Positions 1-13,655 of a DNA stretch of 64,000 nt are shown here, piece by piece. The notes under the pieces were generated by a model. That model did no database searches. It was not told where the DNA came from and was given only the letters and a program-made list of their open reading frames with translations. This stretch comes from Syngnathus acus (lineage: Eukaryota; Chordata; Actinopteri; Syngnathiformes; Syngnathidae): the NCBI RefSeq assembly GCF_901709675.1, contig NC_051108.1:2790001-2854000 (forward strand), written 5' to 3'. The stretch's first letter is position 1. Each line of letters opens with the position of its first letter. A program made the position numbers and the translations under genes.

Positions 1-103
1 ATATTGGTCCATATATAAGGTGCACCTGATTATAAGGCGCACTGTCGGCTTTTGATAAAATGGGAGGTTTTTAGGTGCGCCTTATCGTGCGGAAAATACG
101 GTA
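1..103. mobile_element. MITE-like dispersed repeat, truncated by window edge (CTTATA family)
   Basis: The stretch carries the motifs GGTGCGCCTTAT and GTGCGGAAAATACGGTA, which recur at about 58.0, 59.2 and 62.3 kb. In those fuller copies a terminal TACCGTATTTTCCGCACTAT faces its own inverse at the other end, so the family has terminal inverted repeats. This copy ends near 103 and its left end lies outside the window. No transposase is visible, so it reads as a non-autonomous element. Confidence 0.7.
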
Positions 104-3100
104 GCTACTTTTCTACAAAATACTCTTCTTTCATACCCACTTATAAACTGCCCTCCATTTGTCCCCACCTATTTACGTACCTTCCTCCCTCCCAATCAGT
201 CCATACCCATCTATTTACCCACCCATTAATCTTCTATCCCACCAATCTTATTTCCTACCTGCCCAATCGGCTGACCTGCTTCCCTTACTACTTGCATGTC
301 AACTGTCCCATATCTCTTCGTAAAGGTACTATATTCTGTCTCATGTACATTAGACAGTGAATTGTGTTCTCCATCCCTGAGGAACAGTGGCAAGTCGCCC
401 TGGATTGATTTGGATCTTGTGTAAGTGCTTTAGGCAACGAAAGCAACTGGAAATTAATCATGTACTGTATATTTTTAGCTGTTGGAGGAAACTGGAGCAA
501 GACCCACAAATACATGGGAAAACACGCAGGACAACTTTCTTGCTGGGAAGCACTTTTGTTAACCACCGTTTTCCTCGGAAAGCTTCTCCTAACTTACCTG
601 TTTATCTACATCTAAAATCTAGTCACTGATTTCATTTCCCCTTTGTTCATTCGATTAGATCCTTACAGAGGGAGCTGCCGTAATTACAAACTATTATGAA
701 TTAAAAAGGAAATGTCAACTTTGTTAACCACTATTGGTCTGAATAATGGCTTTGATTAAACATTACAACTTCACGATTGCAATCGTGTTTCTTTCGGCCA
801 TTTTAATTAGAAAAACAATTTTGTGATGAAAGTGAACCCCAGCTGAAATATTAAAGGGAAGCCACATATATTATAAGAGTGAAGTTTAAGGAAGCTTAAC
901 TTAAGAGAGAATGGTAAACAGTTGAGGGAAGTGACATGAATCACAATTAGTTGCATCAGAGCTTTAAAGTTGAGCTGCTGTGTTCACCTGGAGTCTGGTT
1001 TGCACACTGAACAGAGGTAAAACTCTCCAAGCAGACATTAGTATGCACTTTGCGTCTAGACGCCCCGATGTAATCGACAAAAGGAACATTTACCTTCTGC
1101 AATTTTTTCTTTTTTTTTCTTTTGATGAGATGCAGAGGAGGGTGAGACTTTAATTACTGTTCACGGGGATCTGGGACACCACAGCAAAAACAGTCCCAGT
1201 CACATGATTTTAAAAAAAAAGTAGAATTTAATGAGACTAGAGAAAATACATTTTGGCCTTAAACTAATGCAGGATTTTAGAAGAATTTTTAGTCGTTGGA
1301 AGTTATACCGAAAAAAAAATCTATTGAACAATGAAGCAATGTAGAGAGCACAGACTGTCATTGATGGGCCTGTCTGTCTTTATTTAAAGCCATCCAAATG
1401 TGCGAATGTACAAGTACAGCGTGTGAATGTTCTAGTATGTAACACATTGCGCAAAACGCACAAATCCACGTCTGCCCATTATTTTTACATCGCAGCGGGA
1501 AATCTTGCTCACTAATTAAGTCCGGCCCAAGTGCATATGTGCGTTTATATCTATCTATCTATTTCCATTGTCCCTTCTCAATATAATTATAAGTGACTCC
1601 TGCAGACTTAGACTCGACTGGCAATGCGGCTTTAATAAGTGGTGGGTTTGTTTATGAGGGTCTCCTGACCGTGAAGCTCAGATCCCCGTGACCATGTACG
1701 ACAAGGAGGCCTGCTATTATGCAGGAAGCCGTAGCACCACTTATTGGAAGTGGATGTTGTTGCCATGACGCCAGAGCTTCAGAAGTGTTAAACGGAGCAG
1801 ATGTTAACTGTTTTCCACACCTTTTTTTCCTTTTGAAGGCCGTGTCCTCGCCTCGGTCTTCATCATGCCTGCACCTCCCAGTCATCGGCGTTTGCTGATG
1901 CGGAATCGGCTTCCTCGTACCTATTCGCATCTCCTTGGGATAATTGGCTGAGAACATTTTGTTATTATTTGCCGCCTTCTTCCTCTGTTGTCAAATCCAT
2001 CCCTGTGGATGAAATGATGATGTTCTGCTTTTGTTTGCGCTCAACCTTGGCTGTGTCATTTAGATCCCCTCCGTAGTTGTCATGCCAACGGCATATCTAA
2101 GGCCGTCGTGCCGATTCGACGGAGGGTTGGGAACGGTTGCGCTTCACAGACGGGCAGGTACGCGCAGCCGCTCGGTCCACGCGTTGTCGTCTTTTGGCAA
2201 GATTTGGTAACGACAGATTGCAAAGAGATGCTCAAATTATGTATCGAGAGCGAAATGACTGACAAACAGTGCCAAGTTCCATTTCATTTATGGATAGACA
2301 TCAATTTGTGCCTGGAGCACATTACAAATACCGGATGAAAGAAATTAGGCCGGTTAATTAGGTGAAATGACTGCATGTATTAGAAGATAGGACATCCGTG
2401 CATATTTAAAAAATAAATGGCACTATACATACAGTAACTGTAACAGACAATTTTTGGGGGCCCCAAATTCCTGGAAAACCTGCATCATACTATGCAAGTA
2501 CAATTTACATCCTCTGAAGATAAAGTACAAGAACATAAAAATCACTTCAGATACACGGTTGCATAAATTACTGTACTTTCCCGAGTATGTCCATTACCCA
2601 AGGGGTTGTTTTTCAAATAAAAATGAAGCTGACTATACCATTTTTATAGCATCTTATAACGGTCGACAATAACGTTGTCTCCCTTGTTGCTAGAGAGATG
2701 TGACTTAATGAATTCCTGGACAGATGGAACCGCCCGTCCGTCCTTTTCCACTGCAAGGTCGGCCGTCCTGGTCTCACACCTCATGCAGGATGTGTTACAC
2801 CGGGACATCCAGGCCATCTGCACCCCCTTCTGCCTCCCCCCCCAAAATCCCAAACCAAGGTGATCTCACACTGGTCCTCAGCCCCCTCCCTTCACCAAAA
2901 TTGCTTTTAAGAAAGCTCAAAGTCACTCAACCTTTTCAAACTATCAAATATAAATGTTCATACAGAAGTTCCTAGACGAAATAGTTTTAGGGCACCTCCT
3001 TGAGTGGTGATAAATATTCTGTTTAGTCAAAGCCAGTCGTATTCCCAAAATGGCTGTCAAAAATGGAAAGAAATGTCACTGCAGTTGGAGATAAGGTTTA

Positions 3101-6100
3101 TCACTCCTGCAAGGTGCCTTACTGAGTTATTGTCCATCTGAAAAGCTGCCGTTAATTTAACTGGTACGTGAATGGGCCAGGCTTGATTCAATACAGAAAG
3201 AAACTTTGAAGTTACTAAAGCTATTCAGCTCCGTCACAATGTTGCGGTGGACCGAGGAGACGAGGCCCTCTCGGAGGAGAAGGCGCCAATAGAAAATGGA
3301 AATGAAGTAGAAAGAGGAAATAAACACGGATAAGGAAGAAAGATGGCGGACGACGTTTCTTTCCGAAGGGTTCAAGTCGACCCAGAAGATGGGCAACCTT
3401 TAAATTGGTTGCCAGAATACATTTACTGAGAACTGAAGCACCAGCTGCATTGTTCTTCCAAATAGGTTCTATCAGGCAAGATAGCTCCTTCTCACTTGGC
3501 AACTGGACTAACACTCCAGACAAGTTTAGACTTGCACTAAGATTATTTCTGCCACTTTCCGGTCCAGGATGAAATGGCAGACAGGAGGAAAGTAGGACCA
3601 AAAAGCAAATAAAGGACAAAAGATGCCAGGACTGTATTTATTTTGATCATTATCATCTAACACCAGATCGTCCAAAAAACTCTAATAATCCAAACAAGCT
3701 TGTTTTTAATAACTTCATTATTAGAGTCGCATTGTGCTTTATTAGCAAGGATGACTGACGTGTGATTCTCATTTTATGAGCTAGTCACCATGGAGTTATC
3801 ACAGGAAAGTCAATCCAAGTCTAGTTTGATTTCCTTGGCTGCCAAGAAATCAATGGAATTGATTGGTAACTGCTGCCACAGGATATTTAGTGACTGATGT
3901 AAATGGGAGGAGATTGTCCTTCAACAAAGACCAGTGCTTGGTCAAGATCACAGAAAATATGCAAATGAAATGATTCACTTTTGAAATGACTGATTATTGT
4001 GGTTGTTAGTGACAAAGATGTTTAAAGTGATTGTTTTCATCCCAAAAAAATGCTGTTTTTTTTTCATGTAACATGCCAGACAAGCTGGCAACTTTATTTA
4101 TTTTGCCTTCTTGCATTTGCCATATTTGCACAAATGGTGGCCAAGCCTGCTTATTTACTCAACTGCAGATGGAGGGGACTTCTGCTAGGGGGGGGTTAAC
4201 ATCCAACTGCTTGCAGTTCCTTACGAACGCGCTTTGTCTCATCAGTTTCTTCTCCCGCCATGTCGAGTACTATACGCCTTTGATTGGCGGCAAATCAAGC
4301 ACTTTTGAGGTCCAACCTCGCGCCAGACTTGCACAGAAATAGAGCCCTGCTGCCTCCACACAAGGTAAGCTCATTAATACTTCACAATTACTGTAAGTTT
4401 CCAATCATTTCAGCCTGCTTATGCAATTCGGTAGGTACTCCTGTTTTGGTTAGCAACTGAAATGGAAATCTTCTGAATTGAAACAAAGACCTTTTTTTTT
4501 TTTTCTTTCAGTAATAGGCACACTGTGAAATACCTATTAGCACATCTGCTTCAAATTTCACTAAACTATGACGATGACCTTATCTCAATTGACTCCTGAT
4601 GCTTTGTGCGAACATACACAAGTTGGAGCGTCTGTCACCTTGCAACAAACATCGATGCTACCCATGCACAGACGGCCTTTATTGGCTGGTTGGATTTAAT
4701 TAAATCCCTCCATCACCAACGCTAATAGAAGTTCATTAATCGCAGTACGAACCAACCGATGGTGCAGCTGTTCCAATATGGACGCTTTACTCATTTCACT
4801 CGTGTGCTTGCATCGTTCTCAACGATAAAAAACACAGAATTAGGAGAAAGGACTGAGCTTTTTCATGAAATGCATGTCAAGTATTTCCAGGCACATTTGA
4901 CACGTGAAACCCTTAATCACCAATTTAGCCTGAAAACCTTAATCACCAGTTTAGCCTATTTGGAAAAATGCTAATCTTCAGATCAGCAAAATACCAATAG
5001 GAGTAAAGATTAATGCCATGTTCTGTTTCTCCCTCAGAGTCACGGTGTGTGCTCCAACGAGGCTTAAAAACCCCCGAAGGGAAGATGTAAAAAAGTCACC
5101 GACCAAATTCAGTGTCACGTTAATGTGAGGCCAGAGGCGGGGAAGGAAGCACTTAACACGTCACATATTAACCTCTGGATTACATTCCATTAATTAGTGG
5201 CCTAAGCTTCCTCCAATGCTCAGACCAAACACATTACGCAGAAGTTTTGTGTATTCCTACGACAGACTTAACTGTATTGTTTTTGCTTTTCCTCTCTTCT
5301 CACTGATAGATGGATCCAGAGTGAGTCAGTGGAGGACAAAATGTTATGTAGCACAGATGGCCAGAAGCTTTTGCCTGAGCCACCGCTTATTGCTCACTAA
5401 CAGGTTAGGATGCCAAAGGAATGAGTGGAAACTGTCACAACGTTTGGGGGGGCTGCAAATGATCGTCTATTAAATGTAACTTTTGAGTTGGGCAGTGCGC
5501 AGGTTGTTTGCTAAGCAGATGCAGCGATTTGCATTTTTTAAATAACATCAATGGAAAAGAACTCCACTGCTGTTAATTAGATTCAAATAATTAACATTCA
5601 TTATTTAACAAATGACAAATTAATTGGGATGGGATATTTATCGACGTACTCTGGTGCATGTGAATGGCAACAAACTACCCAAGAAGGTGCTGGAGAAATT
5701 GCGGCGTGCTGAATTTACATGCTGTGAGTCAGAAAGAGACACGATTTCAACATCGATAGATGTGATGGTCCTTTTTACCATGCATGAGGATCACTACTGA
5801 GTCATGGCCAAAAAAAACTTTTTTTACTCATTAAAATTTGTACTCAGCTGAATGACAATTGTACAACAAAGGCCATGTTTGCCCGTTTTCCAAAACGCTA
5901 ATTCAGCCCTTGTGTCAAAAACAAAAAAGGCTGACATGACTTTGTGATGTTTGCCAAATAAACACATGGAAATCAGATGCTTAGAGATTTGCAAAGCCAC
6001 TTGACAAAGGTTAATTGGTCACTTAACACACGCACGTACGACCGCCCGCACACACACACACACACACTGTTGAAAAGAATTTTATTTGTCTTGTTCCAAA

Positions 6101-6196
6101 TTGACTTCAGCACTGATGGCAAAAATTAAGTTGGCCAATTAACTTTTTTTTTTTTTTTTATTTCAAGATGGCAGCCCCCAGCAAAGTTATCAACTC
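104..6196. other. Noncoding DNA upstream of cnr1
   Basis: No convincing exon or known protein motif is visible on either strand; the open frames are short and look random. A (CA)n tract lies at 6049-6067. Two stretches (about 4680-4745 and 5150-5640) are rich in TAATTA/ATTAAT-type homeodomain cores in otherwise non-repetitive sequence. They could be upstream regulatory elements, but that is inference without alignment. Confidence 0.5.
6049..6067. repeat. (CA)n microsatellite
   Basis: An uninterrupted CA dinucleotide run lies just downstream of CpG-containing sequence, in the intergenic DNA upstream of cnr1. Confidence 0.9.
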
Positions 6197-6308
6197 ATTA
6201 CCATATTGGCCCGAATATAAGATGAGGTTTTTTTCATTGAAATAAAACTGAAAAAGGGGGGGTCGTCTTATAATTGGGGTCGTCTTATATTCGGGCCAAT
6301 ACGGTAAT
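6197..6308. mobile_element. Short MITE with terminal inverted repeats
   Basis: The left end reads ATTACCATATTGGCCCGAAT and the right end ATTCGGGCCAATACGGTAAT, which are inverse complements with one mismatch. The interior has a second inverted motif (GTCTTATA). The element is about 112 bp and has no coding capacity. It is a different family from the GGTGCGCCTTAT elements, although the two share an outer CCGTATT-like edge. Confidence 0.8.
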
Positions 6309-6737
6309 TGGTTTGTCTGACATTGCCTTATTGAATTTAAATGAAAGTAAGGTCAATTATGAAGTATTGTAAATTCCTCAGTGAAAATGACATCAATATG
6401 GGTAGAGGTGAGTCATTCTTTTTAATTATTTTTTTTTCCCCATCGCTATGTGGCAACTAGTAGCAGGACTGGAGCTAAACCAATCATTTCATTGGCTGTT
6501 TTGACGTGTTCTGGTTTCAATTCTATTAAAAGCTTGCAAGCCCCCAACCCCCATAGTCAGGCTTCTAATTTTAATGTAATTTTTTTTGTATTTGATGCTT
6601 TATTTGTCTGAACTCGGCGATCTGCATTGAAGAAAGCAGCCTGGGAATTCAAGTAGGATTTCTGTGCGTGTGCACTGACTGGCCGGCCAGCTTGGAAAGT
6701 GGATGCAGGCACGTGACGTAGCTTAGAGGGAGCGACG

Positions 6738-6750
6738 CCTTATAAAAAGT
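6738..6750 (+). promoter_or_regulatory. cnr1: TATA box of cnr1 promoter
   Basis: CCTTATAAAAAGT sits about 30 bp before sequence that continues without interruption into a clean 5' splice site at 6997/6998. A TATA-driven start near 6770 is inferred from spacing. A cap site cannot be read directly. Confidence 0.6.
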
Positions 6751-6769
6751 GAGAGGACTGTGGAGAGCA

Positions 6770-6997
6770 CAGAGGAGCCGCGCTCGCATCCTCCAACAGG
6801 AGAACCACTTCAACGCGCACACTAAAACTAGTCGAATTTGCATGAAAAATGGCAACCAAGCTTCCTTTGTATTAAACCACACTTTGTTTTTGCTTCTTTT
6901 GACCAAATCTTAGAAAAGGCTGGATGTTGCGCTTCTGCCTTGGATTAACGCGCAAAGATAAAAGGGCGGATCTGTGCACCGGAGGGAATTATGTAAG
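6770..6997 (+). other. cnr1: cnr1 noncoding exon 1 (5' UTR)
   Basis: The stretch lies between the TATA box and a strong donor, AAG/GTAAAAC, at 6997/6998. The matching acceptor is TTTCCAG at 8033-8039, 37 bp before the coding start. A separate noncoding first exon with the whole CDS in exon 2 is the usual vertebrate CNR1 arrangement. The 5' boundary is estimated from the TATA position. Confidence 0.55.
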
Positions 6998-8039
6998 GTA
7001 AAACATCATTTGAATCTTTTGGTGCTTTTTTTTTTCTTCATCTCATTTATATTTGTTTTGATTATTCTAATGCATTAGCGGGGGTTTCTACATTAAAGTA
7101 CATTATGTTTCCACAATTTTGGAACTAATTACTAAATGGCATCAGTAAGTGCCATACTGAAGTTTGTTCTTTAAAATCTTTAAAATAATGCACGAGATTT
7201 TAGTGAGGTTTTAAGCCTGACAGAAATGCATGTATATAAATCTAATATCAGGGAAAAAAATGCTGATCATATATCAAATAGAAAAAGTGTGAAATTTGTT
7301 GAAATGTTTGTTACTCAAAAGCAATGCTGCCCCCCCCCCCCCCTCTTGCTGCAATTATTGTATACTACTCAAAACATTAGATATACTGTACCTGCAAAAA
7401 AATATTTAGATAGATAAATGTTTTTAAGCCCCCCAGCATCAAATGTACACACGGATGTGTTATGTGCATGGAGAGCAGCGTCCTCATGGGAGAAAAATGA
7501 ACCTCACCAAGATATTGACTCAAATTGATTTTTTAAACTACATAATTCCATTTGATTTGTAGTAATGCATTAATGTAAATGTTGTTTATTGGGTCTCAGA
7601 AGTACTGCTGCAGCCCCCTATTAAAAATACATCTACTGACCAAAACATTAGGTACACCTGCACAAAAATTCCATTTGTATGCAAGAGGTGTGTCTAATAT
7701 TTTAAATGAGATCCACAATAACAAGCATATAACATCAGGTATGTTATTTATTTATTTTCTTTAAATATTCAAATAAAAATAACGGCAGGTGTTAAAATGT
7801 ATAGTTTTTTTTTTTTTCCCCCGTTCTGCTGCATCCCCCGTTTGGAAAAACATCTACAGGCATTAAATGCACGTCAATGCCTGCCATCTAGTGGTGATTG
7901 GTGATATTACAACTTAAAACTAAAGTCGAACCTTGCATAATGATGACAAATGCGATTCAAAAAAGTGGATCAATCATTCGTGGTGTTCCTAATGTGATCA
8001 CCCCGACCATGTCTGAGACAAATGTCCGTCCGTTTCCAG
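6998..8039 (+). other. cnr1: cnr1 5'-UTR intron with degenerate repeats
   Basis: The intron begins GTAAAAC and ends TTTCCAG. It has three loosely similar segments near 7320, 7600 and 7825, each with a CTGC-plus-poly-C motif. The first two are followed by an ACATTAG motif and the middle one by ACATTAGGTACACC. That last motif resembles the edge of the TTATTAGGTACACC elements at 26.6-28.5 kb. No coding potential is seen. Confidence 0.5.
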
Positions 8040-8076
8040 GTTGGTGTAGGTTGGTCCTCTCGTCTCTCCCAGCAAC

Positions 8077-9474
8077 ATGCAGTCCGTGCTGGATGCTGTG
8101 GCCGACACCACCTTCCGGACTATCACCTCTGGTTTACAATATCTGGGTTCCAATGACGCCAACTACGATGAGGCCGCCAGTGAAGTGGACTTCAAGGGCG
8201 TGTTCTCCCTGCAGAAGCCCTTGTCCTCCTTCCGCAGCAACGCCTTCCCTGACAAGATCCCCCCTGACGAGGAGCTGATCCTCAGGGGATTCTACCCCAC
8301 CAATGCCACAGAGCTCCTGTCCAACCGGACCACGTTCCGGGACGAGGGCAATAACATCCAATGCGGGGAGAACTTCATGGACATGGAGTGCTTCATGATT
8401 CTGACGCCCAGTCAGCAGCTGGCCGTGGCCGTCATGTCGCTCACCCTTGGGACCTTCACGGTCCTGGAGAACCTGGTGGTGCTCTGCGTGATCCTGCAGT
8501 CGCGCACCCTCCGCTGCAGGCCCTCCTACCACTTCATCGGCAGCCTGGCCGTGGCCGACCTGCTGGGCAGCGTCATCTTCGTCTACAGCTTCTTGGACTT
8601 CCACGTGTTCCACCGGAAAGACAGCCCCAACGTGTTTCTCTTCAAGCTGGGCGGAGTGACGGCGTCGTTCACCGCGTCTGTCGGCAGCCTCTTCCTCACC
8701 GCCATCGACCGCTACATCTCCATCCACCGACCTTTGGCCTACAGGCGTATCGTGACCCGGACCAAGGCGGTCATCGCCTTTTGCATGATGTGGACCATCT
8801 CCATCGTCATCGCCGTGCTACCTCTGTTGGGCTGGAACTGTAAGCGCCTCAAGTCCGTGTGCTCCGACATATTCCCCCTCATCGACGAGAACTACCTGCT
8901 CTTCTGGATCGGGGTGACCAGCGTGCTGGTTCTTTTCATCATCTACGCCTACATCTACATCCTGTGGAAAGCCCATCACCACGCCGTGCGCATGCTGAGC
9001 CGCACCTCCCAGAAGAGCCTGGTGGTGTACTCGGCGGACGGCACCAAGGTTCAGACCACGCGCCCCGAGCAGGCCCGCATGGACATACGCCTGGCCAAGA
9101 CTCTGGTGCTCATTCTGGCGGTGCTGATCATCTGCTGGGGTCCCGTGCTGGCCATCATGGTCTACGACCTCTTCTGGAGGATGGACGACGACATCAAGAC
9201 GGTGTTTGCTTTCTGCAGCATGCTCTGCCTGCTCAACTCCACCGTCAACCCCATCATCTACGCCCTGAGGAGCAAGGACCTGAGGCACGCCTTCCTCAGC
9301 TCGTGTCACGCCTGCCGGGGCAGCGGCCAGCAGCTGGACAACAGCCTCGAATCGGACTGCCAGAACCGCAACATCTCGGCCAACAGGGCCGCCGAGAGCT
9401 GCGTGAAGACCACTGTGAAAATAGCCAAAGTAACAATGTCAGTGTCCACGGAGACATCTGCCGAAGCCGTGTAA
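8077..9474 (+). CDS. cnr1: Cannabinoid receptor 1
   Basis: The product is a 465-aa class A GPCR, complete on one coding exon, close to the 472 aa of mammals. CNR1 is a plasma-membrane, mainly presynaptic Gi/o receptor for endocannabinoids. The N-terminal tail is long, with N-glycosylation sequons at residues 76-78 and 83-85. Seven hydrophobic segments follow. Class A landmarks are SLAVADLLG with the sodium-site Asp at 161, IDRY at 210-213, CWGP at 353-356 and NPIIY at 391-395. ICL3 and the C-tail carry Ser/Thr and Cys candidates for phosphorylation and palmitoylation. The start is the first ATG after the acceptor at 8039 and begins MQSVLD, like other fish CNR1. CNR2 lacks this long N-terminus. 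Base composition is much more GC-rich than the flanks, which is typical of this intronless CDS. No disruption is seen. Confidence 0.98.
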   Translation: MQSVLDAVADTTFRTITSGLQYLGSNDANYDEAASEVDFKGVFSLQKPLSSFRSNAFPDKIPPDEELILRGFYPTNATELLSNRTTFRDEGNNIQCGENFMDMECFMILTPSQQLAVAVMSLTLGTFTVLENLVVLCVILQSRTLRCRPSYHFIGSLAVADLLGSVIFVYSFLDFHVFHRKDSPNVFLFKLGGVTASFTASVGSLFLTAIDRYISIHRPLAYRRIVTRTKAVIAFCMMWTISIVIAVLPLLGWNCKRLKSVCSDIFPLIDENYLLFWIGVTSVLVLFIIYAYIYILWKAHHHAVRMLSRTSQKSLVVYSADGTKVQTTRPEQARMDIRLAKTLVLILAVLIICWGPVLAIMVYDLFWRMDDDIKTVFAFCSMLCLLNSTVNPIIYALRSKDLRHAFLSSCHACRGSGQQLDNSLESDCQNRNISANRAAESCVKTTVKIAKVTMSVSTETSAEAV

Positions 9475-11289
9475 CTGGCTGCCCAGATTCGAGGAAAGTG
9501 GGGAAACCAGATTTGAAAAAAAGGATCATTTTGCGTTGTAGTAGAGCAGACAATCCTTCGTTTGATGACTCGCGTGTGAAATTTGGCAGAAATACTCACT
9601 GCGAGGCTTACTTTAACAAAAAAGGCGCTAGCCACCTGTTTTCTTGATATCTGTCCATATCAATTGATTTTTTTTTTTTAGGACTATTTCAAAACATTTG
9701 TTCAAAGAATTACTGGGTGAAAACGATGACTGCAGTGGTTCAGTTTCCACTTCCGTGCAAATGGGAGTTTGAATGGTTCTTTTTTCTTAAATTGTGACTT
9801 ACAGACACCAAATTTCATTCATTTCTTTATCATCAACTGAATGATTCTGGCCTGAAAAGAAATAAATCTAGCATTGTTAGTGTGTGAGCACAATGTGTGC
9901 CCAAGTGCCAAAATGGTGTTACAAGGTCAGACTGGAAAGAATTCTTCAGTTGACTTTCATGATAGTCCAATTAGTGAATGCATTTTATATTTTTGTACTG
10001 TGACTTCAGGTTTTGAAAACAATGTATTGTCACGTTGGGAACAAGGGGCTACTGACATTTTGAATTCCACACGGCTTACTGTGTGCCATTTGCACCATGA
10101 ATACAAGAAATAGTCACTTTCTTTTCCTCTCTCTTTCTCTCTCTCTCTGGCCTTGAGTTTCTCACAGGCGTTTATGTACATACATTCTCACTCTCTTTTT
10201 ATACTTCTGACAACACTCAGTGAGTGGCAAGTGTGCAAGGGAGTGTGTGAAATGAATGGTGAGGTGTGCAATGTGGGGGGAAAAAAGCGCTTCTAACTCG
10301 ACAAAAAAATAAATAAATGCAGCTTTTTTTTTCAATATGTGGTAAGAACTATTTTTTTTAATGAATGGTGGTGAGCACCATTGTATAATTGTATCTATTT
10401 GTTTATTTGCTCGCCGTTGGAGATTGTAGAGTGTTACAATCAGCAAGTGCACAGTGTTATAATGCAAGAATAGTGTCGCAATTAGGGATGGGCATTTTTA
10501 CAAGAATGTTTTTGAAATATACAGTTTATTAGATCCAATCTTTGAATGTTCTGAACTCCTATGCCCAGACCAGACTCATATAGAGCTGAAAAAAAGGGGA
10601 CATGACAATCAATCAATTGATTATCTATTGCCCATCCCTAATTGAAATCCTAACGCTCAGCTATTTGTGTGGGCAAATATTTTGAACAATAAAAATGGGC
10701 GAGGGCGCAGTGTGCTGGTCACAACTGTGCGAGCTGCTTTCATCTCATGTCTGCTTTTACTAGATTGTATGTGTGTAATATTTTGTGACTTGGTGATGTA
10801 GTTCCAACCCAAAGCCTTTAAAGAATCATTCCAGTGAGTTGTATCCAGTGCTACTGTCGCAGCAGGTCATTTTTGTTGTTTGTTGCGTAAAGCCACCCAT
10901 ACTCTGGCCTCTAGTGAAGTAATCTTAGCGTAATGGAATTATTGTCTGCTGTTCATTTTATGTGTAGAAATAAAATGGATGAGGGGTGTTGGCACTTACA
11001 AAAGAATGACAGAATTTCCCCAAATAAGCAATGTAGTGCTTTTTATTCTAGGAAATTGACAGCACAATTGTTTTTCTGTAGGTTTTTCTATTGATGTGAC
11101 GCTATCCATAACAGCTCTGTACCAGTAAATGCTTCTGCTGCTTCTTGTATTCTTGAATAGTGAAGACTAAAAAAAAATGTCAACTGTCAAGTGACTTTCT
11201 GTACAGTGGTGGGAACGTGAAGAATCCTCAAAACTACAAAAAAAAAGTCACAATCGCTCAAGTGTTTTTAATATTCCTGTTTCAATAAA
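9475..11289 (+). other. cnr1: Probable cnr1 3' UTR and downstream DNA
   Basis: No ORF of note lies downstream of the cnr1 stop. AATAAA hexamers occur near 9860, 10684, 10966 and 11284, so several alternative ends are possible. Long CNR1 3' UTRs are usual in vertebrates. A MITE is embedded at 10479-10644, and CT-rich and A-rich tracts are present. Confidence 0.5.
10479..10644. mobile_element. hAT-like MITE in cnr1 3' region
   Basis: The ends CAATTAGGGATGGGCA and TGCCCATCCCTAATTG are exact inverse complements, about 166 bp apart. TAGGGATGGGC-type ends are seen in non-autonomous hAT elements. The interior has no ORF. If the cnr1 3' UTR runs to about 11.29 kb, this element is transcribed within it. 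Confidence 0.75.
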
Positions 11290-11873
11290 GTCACAGCTAA
11301 TTGTCATTGTCTGAAGCTATTTGATCATTTCAAAATGATAAACATCAGGGTTGCATCAAAGAAGTGAAAAGCATAAGTATGAACAGTTGTTTGTCTGTAA
11401 ATATGATTTCTTATTACCTTCACGGTCTACTCTGCTCTATCTTACACACAGCCATTATAAGGACAAAGTAAAAGGAGGGATGGATGGAGAATCTTCAGAA
11501 TGTACGATTTTAGCGCCATCTAGTGGTTCTTTTTATGTATTATTGCTCAGCCATAGATAGATAGCGATTGGTATATATTCATATATATATATATATATGT
11601 GCTTTAGTTTAAATTGTACAGTATAGAGTACTGTACACAGTACTCCTAGTACATGTAAGAATAGTTAAATTATTACCAATTCAATTGGCAAATTAGTTTG
11701 TTTTTAATTATTTTCAAATCATTTCGAAAAACTTTCTTTAAAACGTAGAGGAAGTGTATTTCACTGATATTGATTGTTTATTAAGAAAATCGTTCACCAA
11801 CTTCTCCCCGCGGGGTTTGTTGCCAAACAACTACAGTACAATATTTTTAAAAGAAGGCGTCGACGGAGTTGTC

Positions 11874-11968
11874 GGGAAATGTAGTATTCAAATGCGCAAA
11901 GCACAAACGATCACGAGTTCTAAAAACTACACTTCCCAGCATTTGGGGCGGCTTCTCGCGCATGCGCA
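11874..11968 (+). promoter_or_regulatory. akirin2: akirin2 promoter: ZNF143-type and NRF1-type sites
   Basis: ACTACACTTCCCAGC (11926-11940) matches the ZNF143/Staf consensus well. A second, weaker copy on the opposite strand lies at 11874-11886 (GGGAAATGTAGTA). GCGCATGCGCA (11958-11968) matches NRF1. All lie about 340-430 bp before the akirin2 ATG, in a locally CpG-rich, TATA-less stretch, as expected for a housekeeping promoter. Occupancy is inferred. Confidence 0.65.
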
Positions 11969-12303
11969 GTACAGTGATGAAAACTACACGACGCGAAGCC
12001 GGCCGACCGTTGAACCGTCGTGTTTATCTTCCATAGCGTCGAAATATCTGCTTTCATCTGACGATACGCTGTAGCTAAGACGTTTCGTTGTGTCTGCTTT
12101 GTTTCAAAACACGTTTATTCATCTAAATCAAGTACCATCGGTCAACAAAAAGAAGCGAGAGACGAGAAAGTTGCAATTTATCATCACACCCAGTAGCTGG
12201 AGAAGGAGAGCTAGCAGCAGCGGCGTCGTCTCATATCCGGATCGTCACAAAACGGGAAGATTCGAGCTTCTTGTGTCTTGTTGGGGGTTTAGAGTTTAGC
12301 GAA

Positions 12304-13655
<1,352 letters not shown>

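Noticed and set aside
3221-3619. 132-codon minus-strand frame upstream of cnr1 with a hydrophobic N-terminus
   Set aside because: There is no recognisable domain, no splice or promoter context, and low-complexity Phe/Leu and Pro/Arg stretches. A chance frame is more likely.
8134-9647. Long open frames on both strands overlapping cnr1 (up to 262 codons)
   Set aside because: They are shadows of a GC-rich single-exon CDS. Their residue make-up is biased and no motif is recognisable, while the cnr1 frame is unambiguous.
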